Assembly (NCBI GenBank): GCA_030263555.1
Contig: SZPE01000004.1
Location: 62,001 to 126,000 of the forward strand
Direction: 5' to 3'
Length of the DNA: 64,000 bases
From: CFX2 sp014338005
Lineage (GTDB): Bacteria; Chloroflexota; Anaerolineae; Aggregatilineales; Phototrophicaceae
Part shown: piece after piece, positions 8,487 through 16,524 of the stretch
How positions within the stretch are numbered: position 1 is the stretch's first letter
Layout of the letters: every line of letters starts with the position of its first letter
Made by a program: the position numbers and the translations under genes
Notes under the pieces: generated by a model
Databases searched by the model: none
Seen by the model: the letters and a program-made list of their open reading frames with translations, nothing else
Told to the model about the DNA's origin: nothing

Positions 8487-8933
8487 TTAAAGGTTTTCAA
8501 CCTGCCGGTAAAGGGCTTCGAGTTCCTCCGGGCTGATGTCTATCTGCCGGTTGTTGGCGGCCTGCTCCGCCACCATCCACAGGCGGTTGACCACTTCCTT
8601 CGGGATGACGCCCATCCGGATATGCTGGTCGAGATAAACCGCGCCGTATTCTTCCGCCGGGATAACCACCACCACGCGCAGATTGCTGAAACTGGTATTC
8701 GTCACCGGCGCGCGTTCGGGGTCCATCACGGCGTTGTTGGTGATGATCGGCTCGCCTTCATCCAGCGCCTGCCGGATGACCTCAATGCCGGTAAACTGCG
8801 GCGACAGCAGGTCAGCCTGTTCCAGATTCACGGTGGCGACGATGGAGAGATTGCCGTCGGCGGCCATCGCCCGTTCCGCGCCCGTTTTTTGCAGCGCGAG
8901 CCGCATAAAATTGACCAAAAACGTTGCGCTCAT
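8487..8933 (-). CDS. Small GAF-like domain protein
   Basis: A 148-residue protein with a GAF-like core: an N-terminal helix with ALQKTGAERAM, then AADGNLSIVATVNLEQ, a helix with VIRQALDEGEPIITNNA, and the strand pair RVVVVIPAEEYGAVYLDQ. GAF domains bind small molecules or mediate dimerisation in signalling proteins. A C-terminal helical tail of about 35 residues follows. It is convergent with the chemosensory operon, its stop lying two bases from that of the receiver-roadblock gene. A TATAAT on its strand at 8996-9001 is a reasonable -10. It has no output domain, so it would act through a partner. Confidence 0.75.
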   Translation of the reverse strand: MSATFLVNFMRLALQKTGAERAMAADGNLSIVATVNLEQADLLSPQFTGIEVIRQALDEGEPIITNNAVMDPERAPVTNTSFSNLRVVVVIPAEEYGAVYLDQHIRMGVIPKEVVNRLWMVAEQAANNRQIDISPEELEALYRQVENL

Positions 8934-9079
8934 CGAAAAATCCTTGACTTCGCTCCGCCCGATGCTCCAGCCTGGAAACGGGTGTTAAAGTAAAGATTAT
9001 ACTCGCATTATGCTAACTTGCCATGCCTGCCCTTTCACCATTTGTTAGAATAACCGCCTGAACTCGACAAGGAGGCGCT

Positions 9080-10381
9080 ATGGCTCAAATTCCTGTTTTG
9101 ATTATCCTGGCCGGCGGGGCGTCGTCGCGCATGTGGCCGCTGCGCGAAAAATCACTGCTGCGGTTCGGCGCGCAGCCGCTGCTGACCGGCCAGCTTCAAC
9201 GCTACCGGGCGCTTGGCTTCCGGCAGGCGGTGGTCGTCGCCAACCCCGAAAACCATGCCGATATAACCGGACTGGTGGCGCAGGTGGACAGCATGGATAT
9301 ACAGGTGGCCGTTCAGCCGGAGCCGCTTGGTATGGGCGACGCCATCCTGCGCGTCGAGCCGCTGCTGGCCGGGCGCGGACAGACGGCCTTGTACATCAAC
9401 CAGGTGCATGACGTGGTGGACGACAGCCTGCACCGCGCCCTGCTGGACGCCTACCAGGCCGACCCCGAAGCTACTTACCTGGCCGGGTACGAAACCCCCG
9501 ATTATTTCCCCGGCGGCTACCTGATTGTCGGCGGCGGCGGGCGCATCACCGGCATGGTGGAGAAACCCGGCGCAGCCAACCGCCCCAGCAATCTGGTGAG
9601 CATCGTCGCCCACATCCACCAGGACGCCGGGCGGCTGTTCGACGCGCTGCGCGCCGAATACGCCAAAGCTGCCACCTCCGACGACCATTACGAACGCGCG
9701 ATGGACGGCCTGATGAAAACCTCCGTCTACCGGGTCGTGCCTTACGCTGGCGTGTGGAGCGCCCTCAAATATCCCTGGCATGTGCTGGACGTGATGAACG
9801 TTTTCCTGGCGCAGATCAAAGGGCAGCAGGTGGCGGAAAGCGCCTTCGTCGCCAAAACGGCGGCGCTGGTCGGGGATGTGTTCATCGGCGAAGGCGCGAA
9901 AATCTTCCCTGGCGCGGCGGTGGTCGGCCCCGCTTACGTCGGCGCGCATACCATCGTCGGCAACAACTCGCTGGTGCGGAACTCGATGGTTCTCGACCGC
10001 TGCGAGGTCGGCTTTACGACCGAAATCGCCCGCAGCTACGTGGCCGACGGCTGCGCCATGCACGCCTGCCGGGTGCTGGATTCGGTGTTCGCGCCGGGGG
10101 TCAATTTTTCCGCCGGCTGCACCACCGCCAACCTGCGGATTGACCGGGGATCCGTGCCGAGCATCGTCAAAGGGCAAAAGCTGGACACCGGGCGCGATAA
10201 ACTGGGCGCGATCATCGGGCGCGGCGCTTTCCTGGCGGTGGATGTGATGACCATGCCGGGCGTGAAGATCGGGGAAGGCGCGCAGGTGGGGCCAGGGACG
10301 CACGTCATACGCGACGTGGCCGACGGCCTTCGCATTTACGTCAAACAGGAATTGGGCGTGGTCGGCGGTGACGAAAGATGA
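9080..10381 (+). CDS. Sugar-phosphate nucleotidyltransferase with left-handed beta-helix domain
   Basis: The enzyme activates a sugar 1-phosphate with a nucleoside triphosphate. The N-terminal half (to about residue 250) has the pyrophosphorylase start LILAGGASSRMWPL with the lysine of REKSLL, a YINQVHDVVDD segment in place of the usual metal-site LVLxGD, and a VEKP motif. The C-terminal half (about 255-425) is built of hexapeptide repeats (VFIGEGAKIFPGAAVVG and similar) forming a left-handed beta helix, as in GlmU-like enzymes. A strong AAGGAGG lies 6 bases before the ATG. The stop overlaps the next gene's start (ATGA), which encodes a phosphohexomutase that would supply the sugar 1-phosphate. 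The nucleotide and sugar (GDP-mannose, UDP- or dTDP-glucose) cannot be settled by eye. Confidence 0.85.
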   Translation: MAQIPVLIILAGGASSRMWPLREKSLLRFGAQPLLTGQLQRYRALGFRQAVVVANPENHADITGLVAQVDSMDIQVAVQPEPLGMGDAILRVEPLLAGRGQTALYINQVHDVVDDSLHRALLDAYQADPEATYLAGYETPDYFPGGYLIVGGGGRITGMVEKPGAANRPSNLVSIVAHIHQDAGRLFDALRAEYAKAATSDDHYERAMDGLMKTSVYRVVPYAGVWSALKYPWHVLDVMNVFLAQIKGQQVAESAFVAKTAALVGDVFIGEGAKIFPGAAVVGPAYVGAHTIVGNNSLVRNSMVLDRCEVGFTTEIARSYVADGCAMHACRVLDSVFAPGVNFSAGCTTANLRIDRGSVPSIVKGQKLDTGRDKLGAIIGRGAFLAVDVMTMPGVKIGEGAQVGPGTHVIRDVADGLRIYVKQELGVVGGDER

Positions 10382-11757
10382 TCGAGCCAAAAATCTTCAA
10401 AAAATATGATATTCGAGGCCAAGCCGAAGGCCCAAACGCCGCCATCACGCCGCAGGCCGCGCGGCTGATCGGCCAGGCGTTCGGCACGTATCTCCAGCGG
10501 ATGGAAGGTAAAAAACTGGCCGTCGTCGGGCGCGACAACCGCACCACCTCATATGATCTGGCCGAAGCGGCGCTGCAAGGGCTGGCCGACAGCGGGTGCG
10601 GCGCGGTTCAGATCGGCCTGGTTTCGACGCCGCTGGTGTACTGGGAAGCCATCCAGCGCGGCGAGGCCGGCGGTGTGATGGTCACGGGCAGCCATCTCGC
10701 GCCCGACCAGAACGGCTTCAAGCTGAGCGTTGGGGCGCGCAACCTATATGACGAAAAAATTCAACTGCTGCGACTGCTGATCGAACGGAATGAACTGGCG
10801 TATGGCTCTGCCGAAATCGAACTGGACGAAACCACCTACAGCCGTTATGTCCGCGACCTGGAAAAACGTCTGCCCCGGATGAGGCCGCTTAAAATCGTGA
10901 TGGACGCCGGAAACGGCACGGCGGGGCTGTTTGCGCCCAATCTGTTCAAACGCTGGGGACATACACTGGTGGAGTGCCTGTACTGCGAGCCGAATGGCCG
11001 CTACCCCAACCACCAGCCCGACCCGCAGCAGCCGCAGAATTTACAGGCGCTTTGCGCGGCAGTGCGCGCCGCCGGGGCAGACATCGGCCTGGCCTTCGAC
11101 GGCGACGGCGACCGGGTGGGCGTGGTGGACGAAACCGGCCAGATCATCGTGGCCGACCGCGTGCTGGCCCTGCTGGCGCGCGACCTGCTGGCGCGGCGTC
11201 CCGGCGCGGCGGTGGTGGCGGATGTGTTGAGCAGCCAGGTATTGTTCGACGAAATAACGCGCTCCGGCGGCCAGCCGGTGATGTGGATCAGCGGCCATTC
11301 CCTGATTAAAGCCAAAATGGCAGAAATCGGCGCGCCGCTGGGCGGCGAAATGAGCGGGCATATCTTCATGGGCGAGGATTATTACGGCTTCGATGACGCC
11401 TATTTTGTGGCCGGTCGGCTGTTACAACTGCTGGCGGCGGGCAACAGGCCGCTTTCCCAACTGGATGCAGAACTGCCTCGCCTGTACAGCACGCCGGAAT
11501 ACCGCCCCCACTGCCCCGACGAGGCCAAATCGCGCGTCATCGCCGGCGTGAAAGACGCATTGGCCGGGCGCGGCGACATCGTGGACGTAGATGGCATTCG
11601 TATTCGCTTCGAGCGTGGTTGGGGGCTGCTGCGCGCCAGCAATACCGAGCCGGTATTGAGCCTGCGTTTTGAGGGGCAGACCGAGGCCGACGCGCTGGCC
11701 TACCGGGACGTGTTTTTCGAGGCACTGGCGGCCTTCCCGGAAGTCGTGTTAACCTGA
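10378..11757 (+). CDS. Phosphomannomutase/phosphoglucomutase family protein
   Basis: Interconverts hexose 6- and 1-phosphates through a phosphoserine. The 459 residues carry all landmarks: N-terminal FKKYDIRG, catalytic serine loop VTGSHLAPDQNGFK (usually TxSHNP, here the asparagine is leucine), the metal loop DGDGDRVG, the sugar-binding GGEMSGH and the phosphate-binding RASNTEPVLSLRFEG. The layout is that of ManB/AlgC enzymes. It overlaps the nucleotidyltransferase by four bases, so the two probably make an activated hexose for glycans or exopolysaccharide. The GSHLAP variation in the serine loop is unusual but leaves the serine and following aspartate intact. Confidence 0.92.
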   Translation: MIEPKIFKKYDIRGQAEGPNAAITPQAARLIGQAFGTYLQRMEGKKLAVVGRDNRTTSYDLAEAALQGLADSGCGAVQIGLVSTPLVYWEAIQRGEAGGVMVTGSHLAPDQNGFKLSVGARNLYDEKIQLLRLLIERNELAYGSAEIELDETTYSRYVRDLEKRLPRMRPLKIVMDAGNGTAGLFAPNLFKRWGHTLVECLYCEPNGRYPNHQPDPQQPQNLQALCAAVRAAGADIGLAFDGDGDRVGVVDETGQIIVADRVLALLARDLLARRPGAAVVADVLSSQVLFDEITRSGGQPVMWISGHSLIKAKMAEIGAPLGGEMSGHIFMGEDYYGFDDAYFVAGRLLQLLAAGNRPLSQLDAELPRLYSTPEYRPHCPDEAKSRVIAGVKDALAGRGDIVDVDGIRIRFERGWGLLRASNTEPVLSLRFEGQTEADALAYRDVFFEALAAFPEVVLT

Positions 11758-11779
11758 AACGCGGGGGGCGCGCCGCCCA

Positions 11780-12544
11780 TCAGTTCCCTAATTTTTCCAG
11801 CGCCTCGGTTGCCCGGCGTTTCAAAAAAATGTCGCCCGTCTGCGAAACCGCGTTCAGCGCCGGTACGGCGCGCCGGTCGCCAAGCTGCCCCAGCGCCCAG
11901 GCCGCGTTATAACGCGCCCACAGGCCGTCGCCGGACAGCACCGCCAGCAGGGCGTCTACCGCTTCGGCGGCCTTCAGCATCCCCAGGGCGACCGCGGCGC
12001 TGCCCTGCACCCAGTCTTCCCGGTCGGCCAGCAGTTCGATCAACGGCTGGACGGCCCGCCGCGCGCCGATGCGCCCTAGCGCGTTGGCCGCGCCGCCCCG
12101 CACCCAGGGGTCGTCATCCCACAGGCAGTTCAACAGTGTTTCCACCGCGCGGCTGTCCCCGATGTACCCCAGCGCCAGCGCCGAATTGCGCCGGACACCC
12201 GCATCCGGGTTCAGCAGCGCCTCGATCAGCGGTTCTACCGCGTCGGGGTCACGGATTTCGCCAAGCGCCGAGGCCGCCCAGTCCTGCACCGTCGGGTTTT
12301 CGTCGGTCAGCAGGGTATCAATCAGGGGGCGGACGCTGCGCCGGTCGCCGATCATACCCAGCGCCCAGGCCGCGTAATAACGCACCCGCCAGCTTTCGTG
12401 CTTCAGCGCCGCGATCAGCGGCTCAACAACGGCTTCGCCCATATCCAGCAGTTCAATCGCCGCCGATTCGCGGGCGTCGGCGCTGGTTTCGCTTAACTGC
12501 CCGATCAGTCGGGCGATACGTTCGGCATTTTGCACATCGGGCAT
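11780..12544 (-). CDS. HEAT-repeat (PBS-lyase type) protein
   Basis: A 254-residue protein built of about seven 31-residue helical repeats with the consensus LIxxLxDExxxVRxxAAxALGxIGDxRAVxP. Such proteins are scaffolds for protein-protein binding; some are phycobilin lyases, but nothing here points to pigment metabolism. It has no signal peptide. It is the last gene of the minus-strand series starting at dnaB and begins 18 bases after the reductoisomerase-like gene, so the two probably share a transcript. The binding partner is unknown. Confidence 0.88.
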   Translation of the reverse strand: MPDVQNAERIARLIGQLSETSADARESAAIELLDMGEAVVEPLIAALKHESWRVRYYAAWALGMIGDRRSVRPLIDTLLTDENPTVQDWAASALGEIRDPDAVEPLIEALLNPDAGVRRNSALALGYIGDSRAVETLLNCLWDDDPWVRGGAANALGRIGARRAVQPLIELLADREDWVQGSAAVALGMLKAAEAVDALLAVLSGDGLWARYNAAWALGQLGDRRAVPALNAVSQTGDIFLKRRATEALEKLGN

Positions 12545-12561
12545 AAGGTTTTCATCCTCGG

Positions 12562-13563
12562 TTACAGACTGGAATCGCCCGGACGCCCCAGCAAATCAAG
12601 CACCTGCTGTTCGAGTTCAAACAGTTCCAGTTCTTTCTGGTTTTTCAGCAGCCCGTTCAAACGGCGGCAGCCGTCCGCCACATCTTTGGCCCATTCCTGG
12701 GCAAACCGGCCATCGTGGATTTCATCCAGCGTAACTTCCATCAGCCGCTCCAGCTTCAGGTCGTTGAAACGATCCAAACGGCTGAACATGCCGTACTGCC
12801 CGGTCAGGGAAGCCCGGTGCAGCGCGGGCAGCAGCCCTGTGCTTTCGGCCTGGTGCAGATAGTCGCCCAATTCGCCGGACAGATACAGTTCCGTCACGAC
12901 CGCCTCCGGCGGATAGCCCCGGCTGACCAGCAGGCTGGCTGCTTTGACCATCACATGCTGCAACATCGGCAGGACGACCTGCTGGGCGAACAGGTCAAGT
13001 TCGGCTTCCTGCTCGAAGCTCACTTCCACCGCGCCGCCGCGCAGCGCGCCGCAGGCTTTCGCCAGCGCCAGCAGAACCGGCCATGCCTGGCCGGTGGCGT
13101 CCTGGCCGACGGCCACAAAACTGCAAAATCCCTCGCCGCTTTCAAAACGTTCGCGCAGGGCCGCGCCCAGCATTCGCGGCGCGACCAGCCCCACGTCCAC
13201 AAAAGCCGGCGCTTCGATAAAACCGAAAGCGACATTGTAGGCGCTGCCAAAAACCAGCATATCGCCGCGTTTGAGATGCGGCGAAACCAGTTCCAGATAA
13301 AATTCCGGCATCACTTCGTCCGGCAGCAGCATAAAGATGATCTGCGAGCGCCGAACCGCCTCCTCAATCGAGACGGTTTCAAAACCCTCCGCCCGCGCCT
13401 GGTCGCGGCTGTTTTCACCCCGCGCGCCGATCACCGCCGCCACGCCGCTGTCGCGCAGGTTTAGCGCCATGGCGCGGCCCAGATTGCTATAACCGATGAT
13501 GCCGACCTGCCTGCCGGACAAATCACCGAGATCGCCATCGTCTTCATGATACACAAAGGGCAT
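12562..13563 (-). CDS. Degenerate ketol-acid reductoisomerase (IlvC) homologue
   Basis: The 333 residues follow the class I ketol-acid reductoisomerase closely in length and order: nucleotide-binding GIIGYSNLGRAMALNLRDSG, LLPDEVMPEFY, AVGQDATGQA, FEQEAELDLFAQQ and a helical C-terminal domain. By hand alignment with the Pseudomonas enzyme, however, catalytic positions differ: His107 is Ser107, Lys130 (APKxPGH) is Arg130 (APRMLGA), metal ligand Glu194 is Gln194, and the second-domain pair Glu226/Glu230 reads Glu225/Ser229; Asp190 is kept. True acetolactate isomerisation and two-magnesium binding are therefore unlikely. No ilvB, ilvN or ilvD is near. It may be an NAD(P)-binding protein of a different function. 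The start ATG at 13563 is clear. Confidence 0.75.
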   Translation of the reverse strand: MPFVYHEDDGDLGDLSGRQVGIIGYSNLGRAMALNLRDSGVAAVIGARGENSRDQARAEGFETVSIEEAVRRSQIIFMLLPDEVMPEFYLELVSPHLKRGDMLVFGSAYNVAFGFIEAPAFVDVGLVAPRMLGAALRERFESGEGFCSFVAVGQDATGQAWPVLLALAKACGALRGGAVEVSFEQEAELDLFAQQVVLPMLQHVMVKAASLLVSRGYPPEAVVTELYLSGELGDYLHQAESTGLLPALHRASLTGQYGMFSRLDRFNDLKLERLMEVTLDEIHDGRFAQEWAKDVADGCRRLNGLLKNQKELELFELEQQVLDLLGRPGDSSL

Positions 13564-13639
13564 AGCAACATCCTGCCGGCGAACCGGCCAATCTGTAGCA
13601 GATCAGAAAATATCACACCAGAAGCCTGTCGCGCAAGCC

Positions 13640-14488
13640 CTACAGGGTTATTACCCAGTATGGCAGGTCATAACCGTTGGGGGCAAAGCCGTACCGTTCG
13701 TACAGGCGGCGCGAACGCCGGTTGCTGGACTGGGTATTTAAGGTCATGCCGTAAATACCCCGGCGGAAAAATCGCTGAAGCCCATCGGCCAGCAGCGCGC
13801 CGCCCAGCCCCAACCCCTGAACCGAGGGAATCACCGCCAGCCGCGCCAGATGCGCCCCATCAAAATACAGCGTGCTGAGTTGATACCCCACCATCATATC
13901 ATCCAGCAGGCCGACCGTACAGCTTGCCGAAATACGAACTGCCTGCCGCAGTTCGTCCGGCGAAAGCTGCCAGGGCGGCTCGAAAGCGGCGTTATCCACC
14001 CGCGCCAGTTCATCCAGGTCTTCCGGCTGCGCCGCGCGGATGACCAGCCGGTTCGGCAGCGTTTCCGGCAGTTCGGCCCCATTGCGCGCCAGGGTGATGA
14101 TGTCCTCGACATAACGGAAGCCCAATACCGGCACGTAACGCACAATCCAGTCGCGCACGGCCAGCAGCGCCACCGTCTGGACGTACCGGCTGCGTAGTTC
14201 GATGACCAGGTCTTCCCACAGGGCGCGCAGCACCCGCGAATGATCGGACTGGTGGTGGATGGCCGCCAGCCGCAGCCAGCAGGTGCGGTTTAAGGGGGAC
14301 GAAACACCCATCACGCCGACCAGCCGCCCGCGCTGCCAGGCGCACCGCATCGGCACACTTTGCGTATCCAGCCATTGATCGGTTTCCTGCCAGTCGAGAT
14401 GCGAATGCACCAGCTCACTGTGGAAGATTAAATCGCGCACGCGCTGTAAATAGCGGCGCTCGTAGGGGGTGACGACAATGGGAATCAA
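13640..14488 (-). CDS. GNAT-family N-acetyltransferase (probable tandem GNAT)
   Basis: A 282-residue protein ending in a canonical GNAT domain (about residues 145-282): VIRAAQPEDLDELARVDNAAF, the acetyl-CoA loop VIPSVQGLGLGGALL (Q/RxxGxG/A), and NRRSRRLYERYGF. The first 140 residues look like a second, degenerate GNAT fold. The reading frame begins at TTG 14488, with no ATG until well inside the N-terminal half, so the start is uncertain. It lies 28 bases after the helicase-loader gene and is probably in the same transcript. The substrate cannot be predicted. Confidence 0.8.
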   Translation of the reverse strand: MIPIVVTPYERRYLQRVRDLIFHSELVHSHLDWQETDQWLDTQSVPMRCAWQRGRLVGVMGVSSPLNRTCWLRLAAIHHQSDHSRVLRALWEDLVIELRSRYVQTVALLAVRDWIVRYVPVLGFRYVEDIITLARNGAELPETLPNRLVIRAAQPEDLDELARVDNAAFEPPWQLSPDELRQAVRISASCTVGLLDDMMVGYQLSTLYFDGAHLARLAVIPSVQGLGLGGALLADGLQRFFRRGIYGMTLNTQSSNRRSRRLYERYGFAPNGYDLPYWVITL

Positions 14489-14516
14489 CGTCTATCCTAT
14501 CCTGCCCCGGCACATC

Positions 14517-15893
14517 TCAGACGCGCTTTTTTCGCAAGGGGTAGCCCTGCGCGGTAATGGCAAACGTGGTGCAGCACTGGTCATCAATCAGCCGGCTCTG
14601 GATGCGTTTGTCCAGTTCTTCCAGCCGCCGGGCGGTGGTGATGACGGTGGGCAGGCGCGCGACGTAGCGGTAATCCATGATCTGGAACAGTTTTTCCCTG
14701 GCCCAGGCGCTGGAATTTTCTGTCCCCAGGTCATCCAGCACCAGAAACGCGGCGCTGCGTACCATCTGAAACCGGCGGTCGAACCGGACGGGCGTATCAG
14801 GATAATAAGCATCCCGCAGGTGATCCAGCAAATCCGGCACAGTGATAAAGACTACCTGCGCCCCCTGCTGTTCCCGAAAATGCGCGATTGCGGCGGCCAG
14901 ATGCGTTTTGCCGCAGCCATACGGCCCCAGGAACACCAGCCAGCCCTGGGGACTCGCAGCGTAGGAGTGGGCGATTTGCAGCGCCATATCCAGGTTGCGG
15001 TGTTCGTCCGGCGTCACATAATGGCGGGTATCAAAATTTTCAAACGTTTTTTCTTTATACAGGCTCAGGCTGGACAGCAGCGTATCGCGCTGGTTTTGAA
15101 TGGCCGAGCGGTAATCCGGGGCGGTGATTTTGACGCGGTGAACAAAATCCTGGTCAAGCAGGCGGCTGCGAATACGCGGGTCGAGGGCATCCAGTTCGGC
15201 ATTGGTCGTCACCACCATCGGCAGGCGGCGGCTGTAGCGAAAATTAAGCAGTTGGAACAGTTTTTCCTGCGCCCAACTGCTGGCGTTTTCCGCGCCCAGA
15301 TCATCCAGAATCAACAGCGGCACGTTCCGCACACGGTCGAACAGCTCGTCGTAGCCGATTTCGGAAGCCGGGCCGAAGGTATTCCGCAGGTAATCCAGCA
15401 AATCCGGCACGGTAAGGAACAGCACAATATCCCCCTGGGCCAGCCGCGCATTGCCGACCGCCGCCGCCAGATGCGTTTTGCCGCAGCCGTAACCACCTTC
15501 CAGCAGCAGCCAGCCCTCCGGTTCGGCAGCAAAGTTTTGCGCCACCCCCAGGGCCATCCTCAGCGAATCCGCTTCCGGCTGGGTGAGCGTGGACAGGCTG
15601 GTGTTAAAACTCTCGAATACCTTATCGGCGTAAGCGTCCAGGTTGCTGAACCGGCGCAGCCTGTCCTGCCGCTCCAGGTCTTTTTCGACCGGGTTGTTCG
15701 GGCAGCGAAACAGCTTGCCAAAACGCGGGTCGTTTACCGGCACATCGTACCGCACGACGCCTAACCCCTGGCAAATCGGCTCGCCGCCGCAGATTCGGCA
15801 GCGGCCTTCGTCATCAGTGTTTGATGAATCGGGATAGTTCTCCTGTGACATAACTTTGTCCATCTTGCTCAGGATACTGCCCAGCGATTTCAC
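14517..15893 (-). CDS. Double DnaC/IstB-type helicase loader: two AAA+ ATPases in one chain
   Basis: The 458-residue chain holds an N-terminal cysteine cluster (Cys32, Cys35, Cys41, Cys64; possible zinc site) and two consecutive DnaC-like AAA+ modules. Module 1 (about 90-275) has Walker A GGYGCGKT ending at residue 140, Walker B LLILDDLG and an arginine-rich DPRIRSRLLD sensor/arginine-finger helix. Module 2 (about 284-450) repeats all of these: GPYGCGKT ending at 330, FLVLDDLG, DKRIQSRLID. DnaC and DnaI loaders have one such module. It follows dnaB and a DnaD-type gene, so it should load the DnaB helicase at origins or restart sites. The listed start is GTG 15893, preceded by GGAAGGGAA, and overlaps the DnaD-type gene by 80 bases; ATG 15863 or 15851 are alternatives. 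Confidence 0.85.
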   Translation of the reverse strand: MKSLGSILSKMDKVMSQENYPDSSNTDDEGRCRICGGEPICQGLGVVRYDVPVNDPRFGKLFRCPNNPVEKDLERQDRLRRFSNLDAYADKVFESFNTSLSTLTQPEADSLRMALGVAQNFAAEPEGWLLLEGGYGCGKTHLAAAVGNARLAQGDIVLFLTVPDLLDYLRNTFGPASEIGYDELFDRVRNVPLLILDDLGAENASSWAQEKLFQLLNFRYSRRLPMVVTTNAELDALDPRIRSRLLDQDFVHRVKITAPDYRSAIQNQRDTLLSSLSLYKEKTFENFDTRHYVTPDEHRNLDMALQIAHSYAASPQGWLVFLGPYGCGKTHLAAAIAHFREQQGAQVVFITVPDLLDHLRDAYYPDTPVRFDRRFQMVRSAAFLVLDDLGTENSSAWAREKLFQIMDYRYVARLPTVITTARRLEELDKRIQSRLIDDQCCTTFAITAQGYPLRKKRV

Positions 15894-16524
15894 GGCTCTT
15901 CCCTTCCGACTCCCACCGCTTCAGGATGCGCTGGATGTAGCGCCAGCTTCGTTTGTTATTCTCCACCGCTTCCCGGATGGCTTCTTCAATCCAGTGGGAC
16001 GGATAGTCTTTTTCGGCATCCTTCAGCGCGTCCGCGATCATGGCGGTCAGCGGCCCGATATTTTCCTCGTACAGGCGGTAGATATTCGGGCGCTCCGGCA
16101 GGATTTCGACCGGGTTCACGGTGTCAAACGGCTTCCAGCGCCCCTGCTGCACCTGCTGGACGGCGGTTCTGCCCAGGGCGGTATTGGCGAAATACAGGGT
16201 TTCGCGCCCGTTTTCGGCTGTCACATCGGCGCATAGCAGCGCGCCGCGCTCGACCGCCCGCCCCAGCGCCGCATCCAGCGTGTCATCCGGGTCGGCGTCC
16301 GGGTCGGCGGCGGCCAGGCCGCGCATCAGGTCGGGGCTGTCGGCAAAGTCCTGGCGGCGCAGATAACGAAACCGCTCGTCCTTTTGCGGCAGCGCCCAGA
16401 AGCAGAACAAGATAACTTTCAGTTCGGCCAGGTCGTCCACCAGCGGCAGCAGTTCCGCGAAAAACGGCGCCGGCATTTCCACCATCCGCACCTTGCCGGG
16501 CGGGAAGCCATTAAACTTCTGCAT
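15814..16524 (-). CDS. DnaD-domain primosome protein
   Basis: The 236-residue protein ends in a DnaD/DnaB2 domain: YEENIGPLTAMIADAL, then WIEEAIREAVENNKRSW and YIQRILKRWESEG, which is the family's diagnostic helix ending in YIxxILxxW. The N-terminal 150 residues look like a winged-helix region (KVRMVEMP, then LAELKVILFCFWALPQKD). DnaD proteins bridge origin or restart DNA and the helicase loader. Its ATG overlaps the dnaB stop by one base (TGATG), and its 3' end overlaps the double loader gene, giving a helicase/DnaD/loader set in one operon. The order is typical for Gram-positive-like primosomes and differs from the E. coli DnaC system. Confidence 0.85.
   Translation of the reverse strand: MQKFNGFPPGKVRMVEMPAPFFAELLPLVDDLAELKVILFCFWALPQKDERFRYLRRQDFADSPDLMRGLAAADPDADPDDTLDAALGRAVERGALLCADVTAENGRETLYFANTALGRTAVQQVQQGRWKPFDTVNPVEILPERPNIYRLYEENIGPLTAMIADALKDAEKDYPSHWIEEAIREAVENNKRSWRYIQRILKRWESEGKSREIAGQYPEQDGQSYVTGELSRFIKH

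Noticed and set aside
9152..10390. 412-codon open frame on the minus strand opposite the nucleotidyltransferase
   Set aside because: A His/Asp/Val-rich antisense translation typical of codon-position GC bias. The sense gene has a strong ribosome-binding site and intact motifs.
11758..11779. Terminator between the phosphohexomutase and HEAT genes
   Set aside because: There is a GC-rich inverted repeat (GGGCGGCGCGCC-like) but no U-tract in either direction, and the gap is only 22 bases.
14469..15764. 431-codon open frame on the plus strand opposite the double helicase loader
   Set aside because: It is an antisense shadow of a gene with clear Walker motifs and shows no recognisable domain or ribosome-binding site.
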